From Sphagnum compactum (lineage: Eukaryota; Bryophyta; Sphagnopsida; Sphagnales): a DNA stretch of 64,000 bases. The notes below the pieces were generated by a model that was not told the origin of the DNA, did not search any database, and saw only the letters and a program-made list of their open reading frames with translations. Where the stretch lies: contig OZ234495.1 of NCBI GenBank assembly GCA_965153455.1, positions 248,001-312,000 on the forward strand. Reading direction: 5' to 3'. Position 1 is the first letter of the stretch. Each line of letters starts with the position of its first letter. Shown piece by piece: positions 1 through 11,560 of the stretch. The position numbers were made by a program, and so were the translations under genes.

Positions 1-572
1 CCAAACATCAATTTATTTGAAAAGCACATCTGAGTTTGAAATCTATTATCGAGAAGGAGAATCTAGCAAACTCAAAGAGTACACTGATGCAAACTTGGCA
101 GGCGACACGGAAAATCGCAAATCGATACATTTTCTAATTGGGGAGTGAACCGGTCACTTGGAGTTCGCGCAAACAACCGACTGTTGCACTCTCTTCAACA
201 GAAGCAAAGTATCGGTCTCTTACTGAAGGAGCGAAATAAGCTGCATGGCTTAAGTTGTTGCTTTGTAGCACGGGCCAGTCAAAAGACAAGTCTGTATTGA
301 TTCACTGTGACAATCATAGTTGTATGAAGATTGCAAGAAGTCATGTGTACCATGTGCGGACAAAGCATATCGAAGTTCATTATCACTGCATTCGTGAACG
401 ATTACTTCAAGGTGAAATTGAACTCTGTCATGTTGCCTCAAAAGACCAGTTGGCAGATGTACTCACAAAACCTTTAGGAAAAATCAAACTCTGCAAATTT
501 AGAAAAGCCATCGGAGTCTATAGCTTAGAAGATGCTGAAGTACTTGTAGTAGGAGATTTGCCAATTAAGTAA
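1..572 (+). pseudogene. Ty1/copia pol 3' end (RNase H) relic
   Basis: This is the C-terminal part of a Ty1/copia polyprotein. Translation shows the copia RNase H hallmarks in order: YTDAN near base 90, a QPTVALSSTEAKY-type block near 175-215, LIHCDN near 295-310, RTKHIEVHYH near 358-385 and ADVLTKPL near 454-477. RNase H removes the RNA template during reverse transcription. The frame is broken: there is a frame change near 130-150 around the GGPVTW-like segment, and a TAA at about 238 inside the block that normally reads EGAKEAAWLK. The rest of pol lies left of the window. A G-rich polypurine tract and a TGTTGG LTR start follow directly, so this is the 3' end of an element oriented +. Confidence 0.9.
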
Positions 573-593
573 AAAATGGAGCGTGAGGGGGGG

Positions 594-866
594 TGTTGGC
601 TTTCAAACTCCACTTAAGCTTCTATATAATTCTACAACCTTCTACTTGATCAGTAGATAAGATCAGATCATCGTTTCTTAGTGTTAGTTAAGCATCATTA
701 CGGAAGCATGGTCAGGTAAGCACAGTTTAGTTTACTACCGTTACTGCTATTTATTTAGCTATTCTCTTGTATACTTAAGGGACGTTATGCTCCTTGTTCT
801 TCACTGGTTTTGTGCTACAGCAGACTTGTTCATATGTTCAGTTTTATACATTCACTATAGTTTTAC
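594..866 (+). repeat. Probable 3' LTR of the copia element
   Basis: A polypurine tract (GCGTGAGGGGGGG) at 581-593 is followed at once by TGTTGG, the usual TG start of a copia LTR. A TATA-like TCTATATAATT lies at about 620-630. The right end is uncertain: a CA that would close a TG...CA LTR occurs at 865-866, and another at 849-850. The partner LTR is outside the window, so length and age cannot be measured. 867-1259 holds no recognisable gene and probably includes the 3' UTR of the terpene synthase that ends at 1260. Confidence 0.6.
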
Positions 867-1259
867 AGTTAATCGATTATCAAAGGTCATAAAATAGCAA
901 GGAATAACTAATCATGGAAAGTTGACTTCAAACGTGGACATCCTGGCAATACCATTTGCAAGTGAGTAATTTCAAAATTTATTTGGAACAGGCAAATAGA
1001 TCCATCCAGTTCACGGCTCAAGCTAGTGACAAACATCTGGCTTAACACGAAATAACATAGAAGAATAGAATAGTTCGACTTGCATTTTCAACTCTGCATC
1101 TGTAATCTATGTCAGGTAATTAATCTAAAAAGACTCTGTTTATATCCCTCGAGGAAAGGATTTCACACTACTTTCACAACTTTTCCCTTAATTGTAAAAT
1201 TCTTCAGAAAATAAAGGTACTATAATACTTGCTATATGTAGGCACATGTATTTGTGTCA

Positions 1260-4200
1260 TCAACTATTCTTGTATCGAGAAGAACGGGAATAAAATGTAT
1301 GTGCTCCGCTGACCCCATGCTTGCAACATGAGATATAATGTTCAATGGCAGCCTTTTGTGAAGTTGTTAATTCTTGGATTTTGCAATATTCCCTCAGTTC
1401 TATAGCTGCAAGTTCCATATCTTTGCACTTATTGATCATCATTTTGGTCACAATTTCTGCAGCTTCATTGTAGGAGCACCCTTCTTCTTTACTTGTCAAG
1501 AACACCAAATTGGCCTCTTCTCCGGCAGCCAACTCCTGTTGCAGATTAGATCATTCTCCACATTAGTATCAGAAATATTAAGAAAATACATGTCTGGCAC
1601 CTTGGACGGCATTCTGGTCATGAATTTGTTAGGGCTGGAATTATCTGAAATAACAAGGGGTGTGTCACACTGTGGCCTTGCCATTCACATTAAAAAGTAT
1701 CTTAAGGCAAAAGAAGAATTATGGAAACTCAAATATTTCACCATGCAAAAATATAATCAAGTCAAAAAATCCTCTAAAAGAAAACAAAATCCTTCAAGAT
1801 ATTTTAACTCCGTAACTAATTTCAAGTTTCAACACAAGTCAAAATATCATCTTTTAAAAATCCTCATATAAAAATAGATCTAGTACCTAGGGGCCAAAAT
1901 CCATTAAGCTATTACACTCTATAATGAATTTAAACATAATATCGTTGCCTTGGTAGGCAAGGCCAACAAAAAGATCTTAATGTCAAGTAAGTATCTTGAA
2001 GTTATAGTAATAACCTCGTAGGCCGGCATTCCAGTTTGCAAAATGCTCCCCCACAGGGCAGGCTAGTACTGCAGGGCCTACTGCTGGTATGGTATGAAAT
2101 ACAGTTTTGTACTGTGGGAAATTAGAAAACTTGGCAGCAGGGCTGCCTTGCTTGTTACAACACATAATGCCCTGGCAGCAGGGTATTACACCTGGAAGCT
2201 TGTATCCACCTTTGGTTCACAGGCTGTAATGGCCTACTATCAGGGCATTACCCTAATCAAGGGACTTCTTAAGTTCTCTACCTTGCCCTACATGGTGTTC
2301 TAGTTCATGGTGTTCTAATAATAATTAGCTTATTGAAATTGAACCTTGTTTTGGCAATGTGTTTCTACATGTGACACTTAATATCAGCCATTAGATATGA
2401 GGAGGTAGGATATTAACTGTCGATTAAAAGATGAGTGAACAGAACTATTACCTTAGGAAATGACCAAATATCATTGTCCCAGCACATTACATCTGCAGTG
2501 GCGTCAATGAGGCGCTGCATGGGTAGACTATCAAAGATAGAGTCTGGCAGAAATACATCTTGGAGAAACTCTTGGAGAACCTGCCATGAAAAACCAATCA
2601 ACATTATTTAGTTCCTGGAATGAAACTGAAAGTTATATGATCAGCTAAAACTGGATATGTAACTCTGTGTCAAAATTCGGTTTTTCAATTGAATTGTAAT
2701 ATGCGTGTGTGCGTGTGTATATATGTATTAGGTTGTTTTATAAAATTTATTTAACTTTTTTGTGCGCATCAACCAGTTTTGAACCATCTGAATGACTAGA
2801 CACCATCCAGGCCCATCATGTAAGCTATATCCTATAATTCAAACCCTGATGCCAGTTCGAGATTGATCATTGTAGATACAAAAGAATCGCGAAAGCATCC
2901 CAGAGTCTAGATACTTGTTTACATACAAGAGGTGGTATCACGATTCCATTGCTTCTCCTTTCTTGGGTGTAAGCGGAAACCGAGGGACAGATGTTGTGGT
3001 GTAGATTGAGTGATTCCAAAAAGTTGGCGAACACATCCCGTTGCAGCACTTTTGCAAACCGAAGGCTCCACCCTTCCGGCATCACTGAAATTGCCCTTAT
3101 CCACAAGTCTTGAAATGCTGAGGCGATTGGCGATAGGGGGTCACCATACCCTGCTGACAGTTCCAACACATCCCTGCATTCAGACCTTTTGTTGGATGAT
3201 CACCTGAACTTGGTGAATATTAGGTAATGCTTAAATTCTCTGACTTTACTTTCCCCCCTTTTTTTTCCTAAATAGAAGTAATCAATTCTTCATATTCCAG
3301 TGCAATGATTTTTTTCAACAAAATAATTTGGATTTTTTGGTAAATTTTTTTCCTCTACTACAAATTCAATGATTTTGCTAAACTTTTGGAAAAATTCGCC
3401 AAATTTTTGATATCACAATTTGGGGAAAAAAAAACCCTGCTCCCATGTTCTTAGGATGTGCCCTTAGCCTTCCACCCACCCCTCCTCAAAAGAACTCCTG
3501 TTTTGCTAATTTCAAATATCGAAAGAGAATGCATTCTCTGTTTTCGGTCCACACTCATAACATTGACCAATTTTTTTGTTCAGCATGACTTTTCTTTAAG
3601 TTGTTGAATCTGCCACCCCAGACCTCAATGTCATGGAATTGTCTCGTCCTTGCCCATTATGTTCGGTATGTCACCTAGCTCGCCCTAGTGGGCTTGCCTG
3701 GCACCTTACGCAACATAATGGGCAGGGGCTTCAGCATTCGATGGTACATTACAAGTCTTGCATACCTGTTCCAAGCAGATCTTTCCCAGTAGCCTGTGTA
3801 AGGACGTTGTCAACAAAATCCTGAGCGAATTCATTTCCAAGCTTAATGCTGACACATTTTTTCAAATTATCTTGTAGACTCTTGTCTTGCGGGAAGCCTG
3901 ACATTATTACAAGCTGGATCTCCAGCTGAAATTGAACCAACTCCTGCACGGAGCTTCGCTGGAGAAGGCTTTCATCGTCCAAAACGTAAAGCCATGTCAA
4001 AAATTCTATTGCAAACTCAAGACGAGAAATTGGGGCGTCCGGATAGATTGCACCAGCCAGATGGTGAAATTTCGCCCCATAAATTAGCTTCTGGAAATTT
4101 TCAGGATTTAGGATAGATTCAAAATGGTGCACCGCCCATTTCACGGCTGCCTTGTTAGCTTCTTCTACACCTGGATTCGATTCGTACGTGAAAGGGGGAA

Positions 4201-5092
4201 TGAAATCAGGAACAACAAAGTCGAGAGCGGCGTGCTGTCGCTGCTGCACCTTCATATTGTGGTCTGCCTGTGTGTGTCCGACCGCCAGTTTGCTGCGGGA
4301 TAAGAAGTATTGAACAGATTAGTGATTATTTGCAGGACAATATGATGTGAATATTGAGGGGTAACTTGACAGGTTCACAATCCGTCAGTGCAGAACAATT
4401 TTGGAAATTTTATGCTATCATATTATAACCTGCAGAAAGGAATGGTTCGAAATAGCATATTACCTGTTAGAGATGTGGTGAACCATTTGAGCATCATAGA
4501 GTGCCTGCACGGGTCAAAAAAAACTATATCAAAGTTGGAACCGTGGTTATTGATATGCAATGAACTGATCGAGCAAGTTGAAATGAGTTTGGAAGTATCA
4601 ATGCAATGGTGTCGTGATTAATTATCATACACTGCTGCCTAATCATTGGCTAAGGAATACACTGGAAAGGCCGGTTGGGAATTAGGGGAATAATAATAAG
4701 CGAAGTAGTCGACACTAGCACTTGCTGAATATTGTTATCTTCTTCCTCATCATAGTATGAATAATTTATGCTGAAGGACAAAAGAATATTTGTTGCAATA
4801 ATGTAGTCTTACACAAAATGGTCTTTATCTGTTGGGAATATGGTCCCACGTTCAAAGGAATTCAGTGTACCTGCAAGCTTTGGGCATGAAAGTTACTCAT
4901 AGGCAAAATCGCTGAAGATTTTGCAATTGAACTTGACGCCCTCATGCGGAGCTTAGATGCGCCACATGCTTTCAATTGAAAAGCTTGCGACCAGGAGTTG
5001 TGCAACTCCACTGCCCGTCGTAGGTTCCTGTGGTTGGCGCACACCAAGCAAGGTGCACCGACCATAGAAGTTCCATGCTGTAGTGCCTCCAT
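1260..5092 (-). CDS. MTPSL: Microbial-type terpene synthase-like protein (MTPSL), 5 exons, apparently intact
   Basis: Predicted class I terpene synthase of the microbial type found in non-seed plants; it would ionise a prenyl diphosphate to make a mono- or sesquiterpene. Exons on the minus strand: 5092-4871, 4267-3753, 3173 (or 3185)-2927, 2580-2452, 1535-1260. All joints use GT..AG and stay in frame, giving about 462-466 aa. Exon 1 (74 aa) is rich in Ser, Ala, Arg and Gln and resembles a plastid transit peptide. The Asp-rich motif DDES is at about residues 171-174. The second metal motif NDIWSFPKE (NDxxSxxKE) is at about 364-372 and is split by the last intron between K and E. The C-terminus ends SRSSRYKNS, keeping the Arg-Tyr pair of microbial enzymes. 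The first motif lacks the third acidic residue of DDxxD, which is tolerated in this family. The end of exon 2 is the least certain joint; a nearby GTATGC donor gives no open frame. A paralogue lies at 55.7-59.1 kb. Product and substrate cannot be inferred. Confidence 0.88.
1648..1866 (+). repeat. Dispersed repeat, copy 1 (inside the last MTPSL intron)
   Basis: About 215 bp starting GTGTGTCACACTGTGG and ending in an A-rich TTTTAAAAATCCTC block. A second copy of roughly 90% identity, in the same orientation, lies at 55117-55335 upstream of the other MTPSL. Here it sits in intron 4 of the terpene synthase (1536-2451). No terminal inverted repeats and no coding potential were seen. It may be a MITE, a SINE or a solo LTR piece; the class is unknown. 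Confidence 0.75.
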
Positions 5093-6300
5093 TGATGTCG
5101 TCCTAGATTAAGATAGTCCTGGAAAGCCTTCCAAATATTTTGTGGCAATGAGCAGATTGTGCAACTGCATTTCCGTTCGAAGCCTTAATATGCTATCAGG
5201 TAGGAATCACGGTACGATAGATCGGCTACTATTGAGATTATTGCCGATTGACCACGATAAGAACACGCACGAATTTTAAGCGGCTGCTGCTTTCACATGC
5301 TCGAAATTCAAATTCGCACACAAAAGGTGTGATAGATTTGCATCCAGTGCACATGGTACAATGGTGGGTGCCTCTCTGTATTGCCCGCGTTTTTTACCTT
5401 CAAATAATGGGTTCCAGCCTGAGGGGTTTTTTTTTCCAAATCTGCAGTGGTGCAGGGGTGGCGAGTATCCCAAGTCAAATGGCGACAGTAATGTTTTGGC
5501 CAGTCGCCCACAGGCAGCCCTGTGGCGACACTCTCTCCAGAAAAGGAGAGGAGGGAGTGTGACGATTTTTCGCCAAAAACAAATTCACTGGAACTTCCAG
5601 CGTGTCCTGTCGTGACACCAGGGCCTTCACCACTGTAATGATTCCCCCACGTTTTTCAACAATCATATAATGGGTTCCAGGAATCCAGGGTGTACTGCCC
5701 TGACACCAGGGCCTTCACCATTGTAAAGCAACACTTTATTCCCCGCGTTTTTCGACAGTCTAATAATGGGTGCAAGTTTTCAATGGCCACGATTCCTGAA
5801 TGCTATGGAGGGTTGGCAGAGGGCATTATGTTTCTGGAAAAGAACCGGCCAGCTTTTCTTTAGCGTGTTTTTTACACTACTTAGCCGGAATCTTTCACTA
5901 TACCTTCTGCAATCCAGAAAGCGCAGTACAGCCTGTCAACTCTCCTTTACCAACAACCCAGCTTCAAAGCTATCGACCGTCATTAGCTAGGGAAGCAGAA
6001 CCTCATCGAATGTTTCCTGACCATTTACAGTCCATCTTGCATGGTGCACTTCTAGTGCCTGTTGGTTCACTCTACCCTACTCCACCGCCTCAGTGAGCCC
6101 TACCATCATTTTGCTATGTGGGAATGTGTTTTTGGGGACCTGCCCCAAAGTGGGTGTCCCCCACATCAATTCACAGTTCAAACGGGCCCTTCACCGATGA
6201 CTAAAATTCAACTACCTAACAACACAAACGGTGAAGCTAGTAGGATGGGTTTTTATTTTTATTTTTTTACATTAGGTTAGTTGCAAGCATCCCAAGATAA
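5093..6300. repeat. Non-coding stretch with three degenerate ~100-bp repeats
   Basis: Upstream flank of the MTPSL. Three imperfect copies of a block CCCxCGTTTTTcxAC..ATAATGGGT are found near 5383-5420, 5645-5685 and 5740-5775. The last two are separated by a repeated ACACCAGGGCCTTCACCA segment (about 5616 and 5702). GC content is higher than in the neighbouring satellite. No gene was recognised; the short open frames here are not conserved in pattern. The MTPSL promoter should lie between 5093 and about 5300, but no convincing TATA box was assigned. Confidence 0.5.
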
Positions 6301-7014
6301 ATGATGACAAGTTCCCAGGAACACATCTTAGGTTTAAACTAGTGATGTTGGGTTATACAGGGTTGGCTGACTATGTATATGCATAATTCCTGGTTATGCA
6401 TAAATGCATATTCTAAAACTGCATCTGTCTCAAAAAGATGAATTATTCATATCCTCTGAATATAGATTGACTGCTGATTTTGAATTTTTCATATCCATGG
6501 ATGGAAAACACTATAATTAGTCGGATGCATATATGTATTTGGCGAGTATCTAGGCATATGTCCAGTTATCTATAAAAAAAAATTCAAATTGCTTAAGTAG
6601 GTGTGGTGGCTAGGATCCCCAACTATTGAATCGTTGTCAGTCCGCGATGTATTGGGAGGATCGAACTGCAAGGTTGGTAAATGATTGTTGATAATCAGCT
6701 AAGGTCTGCCTACCGATATTGTCAGTGCTCGGATAGGTATCGGGAACAAACACTGCCCTAAGATGAAAAATAATTTTGAACAAATTGATTCTGAGAATCG
6801 GTTTACATTCTGAGCAGCAAGGTCACTGTCATGAAAACAGCAAAGAAATGCTGAAAAAAAAATCATGGCAACGAAGTAACTGCTTTGAAATTTGGAAAAC
6901 ACATTGGAGATGGTTTCACAAGAAAATTTGTTTGAAGTAGGTCCGGTGGGTAGTCTCGTACAGCAATCGGTACACTATGTCCCCAAATCACTGACCCAGC
7001 CATCACTGACCCAG

Positions 7015-7276
7015 CCATTAGTCCAGCCCAAAAATGGTGACCAACCGATTTGGAAATAGAAATTTCATGCAGCCAATGGAAAGGCTCAGCATGCACTCAC
7101 GATGGCCCTGGTTTTTTCTTTCTGGAAGGGCTGGGGGAGTTATTATTTGTTTTTCTTCCTTGTTCAATCTCTGCCCCTGCCATTAGCCTAGGCCAAAAAT
7201 GGTGACCAATAGTTTTGAAAACCAAAAATAAATGCAGCCAATGGGTAGGCTGAAGCATGCACCCAAGGTGCCTTGA
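7015..7276 (+). repeat. Local tandem duplication, ~166 bp period
   Basis: Two diverged copies, at about 7015-7112 and 7181-7276, share CCATTAG, CAAAAATGGTGACCAA, TGCAGCCAATGG and AGCATGCAC in the same order. A related TTTGGAAA(A)CACATTGG motif occurs at about 6892 and 7829, so the whole 6.7-7.95 kb stretch seems built from repeated modules. Apart from these modules, 6301-8790 holds no recognisable gene. Confidence 0.6.
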
Positions 7277-9780
7277 TTTTTTTCCTTTTAAGTTTTGGGC
7301 TGGGGGGGGGATGGGGGGGGATTTTTTTCATTTTTCCTTTGTTCCCAACATGTTCCCTTCAAGTTCTCAATGTGTTCCCCAAGGGTGTTCCCAATAGCAC
7401 CTCTCTTTAATCCCATATGTTTTTGCCCAAAGTCCTCCCCTTCTCACCTACATAGGTGGGCCAAAGCAGGAAGCACTGCATCTTTCAATAAATCTTTTAT
7501 TATGGGGCTCCATAGTTTCATTTTTTTTGTGATGGGCCAATCAAAATAACTCATTGCAAAAAAAAAGGTTGGACTTGTATGGCACCCCCACTAATAAATA
7601 TCAATCACACTATATCACATGAACTAGTTTACCAATTGAATTTTAACTTCAAAAATGAAGGAAAATCAGTAGATGCCGAATAGTGGCAGAAAGCCATTGC
7701 CACAAAAATAATAGATATAAAATTGAGGCTTCAGTGCTCCAATGTTCAGCACATCTGCGATGGCACCCAAAATTGGGAATGCCCATGTACCCAGTGAATG
7801 TTGGCAACACAGTGACTGCCCCAAAATTTTGGAAACACATTGGTGACCCTTTCGATAAGAAAAATCGCTACTGCAGAAAACGGCTGGCAGCAAGTAATTG
7901 CGAGAAATCACATTGATGCAGCAAAATAAAAGTTTCTGGTCAGAGTGAACCAGCACCCACCAGTGCACCAGTTGTGAATGAGGTTGTTTTGAGATGAACC
8001 CATGTCCCCAAATTGTGAGGGCAGTGCCAACTCAACAACCAACAGATAGCCAACAAAAAACCTTCTATAAAGTTTCAAATAACAAGTGACAACCATGCAT
8101 ATAATGAACTGAACAGTAGATATGAAAGAGAAACTATGGAACCACCATGAAGAAAGAAAAACAAACCTCATTACTTGCAAACAACAAAAATACAATTTAC
8201 TTGCTAGTTAATTAACTAGGCAGCATGAAAATTAATTATATTTAAATTATTTAATATATAATATTAATAATAATTTTATGATTTTCAACCTATGAGTTAT
8301 TAACATGTGTCATTATTTAAGTTAGGTTAAAATCTTAACCTAGGTTTGTAATCAACATAAGCACCTATCATAGGGAATTAGATACAAGAATATTTGGTCA
8401 ACTTATCATTGTTGACCACACACACATCACTTGTGAAGTTTGATTCTTTGACTTTTAGAATGAAGGTAAACATCTCTATCATCAAGCCACCTCACTTGTT
8501 ATGATAATATGTTACATTGCATCTATTTATTAAATATTTCATTTTAAATATTAAAAAACATAAATTTTGAAAATTCATATTTTAGTGAGATTTTCTTCAA
8601 ATGAAATTATTCAAGTTTTTTTTTTAAAAAATTTCCATAGTGTACATAAATTCATTTATTTCTTTTTGAAAGTGTAAAATCATTTGAACAAAAAAAAAGT
8701 TGAATATCACTATTCAATAACATTTCAATAATCATTCTTTTTTTTAAAAAAATGTTTGATAAATGATAAGATTTTTGCTAATATAATAATATTATCTATG
8801 TTAGGTTACTTTTAGCTATTATAGGGCTATTTTTCATTAATCTAAATTATTTCACCCTACATTATTTACGACTATTTATGGTTATTTTCAATTATTTTTG
8901 GCTATTTCACCTTAGCTTATTCTTGGTTTTTTTAAATTACTTTTGACTATTAAAGGTCATTTCATTTTAAATTATTTTTGTCTATTGTAAACTATTTCAC
9001 CCTAGATTATTTTTTACAATTTTAAACAATTTTAATATATGGCTATTAGTGCGTATTCTATTGATGGCTATTGGTTGATATTATATTGGTGGTTATTAAT
9101 GATTATTAATGGCTATTACTCGCTATTGGTGGTTATTCTAGCCTAAATTATCATAGGCTATTAGTGCCTATTGATGGATATTTTATTAGTGGGTATTGGT
9201 GATTATTAATGGCTATTACTGGTTATTTTATTAATGACTATTAATGGTTATTAATGGTTATTGGTGGTTAAATTATCATGGGCTATTAGTGGCTATTGAT
9301 GGATATTCTATTGGTGGATATTGGTGATAATTAATGGTTATTAATGGTTATTTTATTAATGAATATTGGTGATTATTAGTGGTTATTATATTAGTGGCTT
9401 TTCATTATTATTCTATTAATGGCTATTGGTGGTTATTAGTGGTTATTATATTAGTGGCTATTCATTATTATTCTACTAATGGCTATTGATGGTTATTTTA
9501 TTAATGAATATTGGTGATTATTAATGCCTATTATATTAATGGTTACTTGTTGCTAATCGATTAATAGCTATTAATGGTTATTTTATTAGTGAATATTGGT
9601 CGTTATTAATGGCTATTATATTAATGATTATTCATTGTTAATTTATTAATAGTTATTGGTGGTTATAAATGGTTTTTCATTGTTATTCTATTAATGGCTA
9701 TGGGTGGCTATTTTATTGGTGGTTATCAATGGTTATTACATTAATGGTTATTTTATTAATGGTTATTGGTAGTTAAATTA

Positions 9781-10300
9781 CCATAGGCTATTGATGGTTA
9801 TTTTATTAGTGGTTATTCTATTAATGGCTATTGGTAGTTAAATTACCATAGGCTATTGATGGTTATTTTATTAGTGGTTATTCTATTAATGGCTATTGGT
9901 AGTTAAATTACCATAGGCTATTGATGGTTATTTTATTAGTGGTTATTCTATTAATGGTTATTAGTGGTTAAATTACCATAGGCTATTGATGGTTATTTTA
10001 TTAGTGGTTATTCTATTAATGACTATTGATGGTTAAATTATCATAAGCTATTAATGGTTATTTTATTGATGGTTATTCTATTAATAGCTATTGATGGTTA
10101 AATTACCAGAGGCTATTAGTGGTTATTTTATTGGTGGTTATTCTATTAATGGTTATTAGTGGTTAAATTACCATAGGGTATTAATGGTTATTTTATTAAT
10201 GGTTATTCTATTAATGGCTATTAATGGTTAAATTACCATAAGATATTAATGGTTATTTTATTAGTGGTTATTCTATTGTAAGCCATTGGTGGTTATTTTA
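9781..10300 (+). repeat. Higher-order tandem array, 65-bp period, 8 copies
   Basis: The marker CCATAGGCTATT (or variants TCATAAG, CCAGAGG) recurs at 9781, 9846, 9911, 9976, 10041, 10106, 10171 and 10236, exactly 65 bp apart. Single variant units near 9149 and 9276 suggest an older, decayed extension to the left. The constant spacing with no indels indicates recent unequal exchange or slippage amplification. Confidence 0.95.
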
Positions 10301-10607
10301 TTGGTTGTTATTCAATTGGTGGCTATTCTATTGTAGGCCATTGGTGGTTATTTTATTGGTTGTTATTCAATTGGTGGCTATTCTATTGTAGGCCATTGGT
10401 GGTTATTTTATTGGTTGTTATTCTTTTGGTGGCTATTCTATTGTAGGCCATTGGTGGTTATTTTATTGGTTGTTATTCTATTGGTGGCTATTTTATTGTA
10501 GGCCATTGGTGGCTATTTTATTGGTTGCTATTCTATTGGTGGCTATTTTATTGTAGGCCATTGGTGGCTATTTTATTGGTGGCTATGATGGCTATTGGTG
10601 GCTATGA
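10278..10607 (+). repeat. Higher-order tandem array, 55-bp period, 6 copies
   Basis: The marker GTAGGCCATTGG (first copy GTAAGCC) recurs at 10278, 10333, 10388, 10443, 10498 and 10553, exactly 55 bp apart. It follows directly on the 65-bp array and is succeeded by an 18-bp unit (GGCTATGATGGCTATTGG) near 10580-10640. Three different periods made from the same short word lie next to each other. Confidence 0.95.
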
Positions 10608-11204
10608 TGGCTATTGGTGGCTATGATGGCTATTGGTGGCTATTACATCGTAGCCCATTTGTGGTTATTTTATTGGTGGCTATTGATGGTTTTTCTATTG
10701 ATGGCTATAGTGGTTATTTTATTAATGGTTATTCTATTGATGGCTATTAGTGGTTGTTTTATTAATGCCTATTGGTGGCTATTGGTGGTTATTGTTAATT
10801 ATTTTATTATTGGTTATTGTGATTATTCTATTGATGGCTATTAGTGGTTATTTTATTGATGGCTATTAGTAATTATTTTATTGATGGTTATTAATGGTTA
10901 TTCTATTGATAACTATTAGTGGTTAGTCTATTGATGACTATTAGTGGTTATTCTATTGTTGGTTATTATAAGTTATATTACGACTATTAGTGGTTATTGT
11001 ATTATAAGTTATTGTTAGTGATTCTATGTTATATTACGACTATTGGTGATTATTCTATTATGAGTTACTGTTGGATATTTTAAGTTATATTATCATACAC
11101 TAGTGGTAATTATTCTATTGTAAGCTATTCTAAATTATTTTTCATGGGCTATTATTGGTTATTTTACCTTTGGTCATTATATTTTATTTTAAATTTCTTG
11201 AAGT

Positions 11205-11560
11205 TATTATACTTAAGATAAAATAACTTATAATAACATAAGGTAAAATTACCTTGAATAACCTAAAGTATAATTTGAAATAACATATATTAATTTCAAA
11301 TAAAACAACCTAAGGTATAGCTTAAGGTTAGTTGAATAATTTAATTTAAAATAATTTAAAAGCCTATAACAAACTAGCTAAGATACCTAAAGGTAAAATC
11401 ATGTATAACAATTTAGGGTATAATAATGTATAATAGCCTATAATAACTTATAATAATGTAGGGTATAAGTTAAAATAACTAAAATAGCTTAAAATAATAT
11501 AGGGTATATCATAAAGTAGCATTATAGGGTATGTAAAACAACATATAAATAAACTTATTT
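11205..11560 (-). repeat. Inverted continuation of the TATT satellite
   Basis: Near 11.2 kb the + strand switches from GGTTATT-like words to their complements (AATAACCT, AATAACTTATAATA). The satellite therefore reverses orientation and the two parts could pair. 11571-13170 is AT-rich and featureless, with ATTAATTATT-type low complexity at 12760-13100. Confidence 0.75.

Larger units (their letters stand above)
8800..11170 (+). repeat. Large TATT-rich complex satellite (GGYTATT-type units)
   Basis: About 2.4 kb built from variants of GGYTATT, ATTAATGG and TTTTATTAGTGG, 8-12 bp each. The + strand is rich in T and G and almost free of C, a strong GC skew. The left part (8.8-9.75 kb) is irregular, and two higher-order arrays follow with periods of 65 bp and 55 bp. 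Open frames over it, such as one at 10614-10844 rich in W, L and Y, are by-products of the repeat and are not genes. Confidence 0.95.

Noticed and set aside
1374-1871. 165-aa + strand open frame
   Set aside because: It is antisense to MTPSL exon 5 and runs into the dispersed repeat; there is no domain.
10614-10844. 76-aa open frame rich in W, L, Y and I, resembling a membrane protein
   Set aside because: It lies wholly in the GGCTATT satellite; the composition comes from translating the repeat.
8800-11170. Interstitial telomere or telomere-like array
   Set aside because: The words are GGYTATT/TTATTGGT variants, not TTTAGGG, and the longer periods are 65 and 55 bp.
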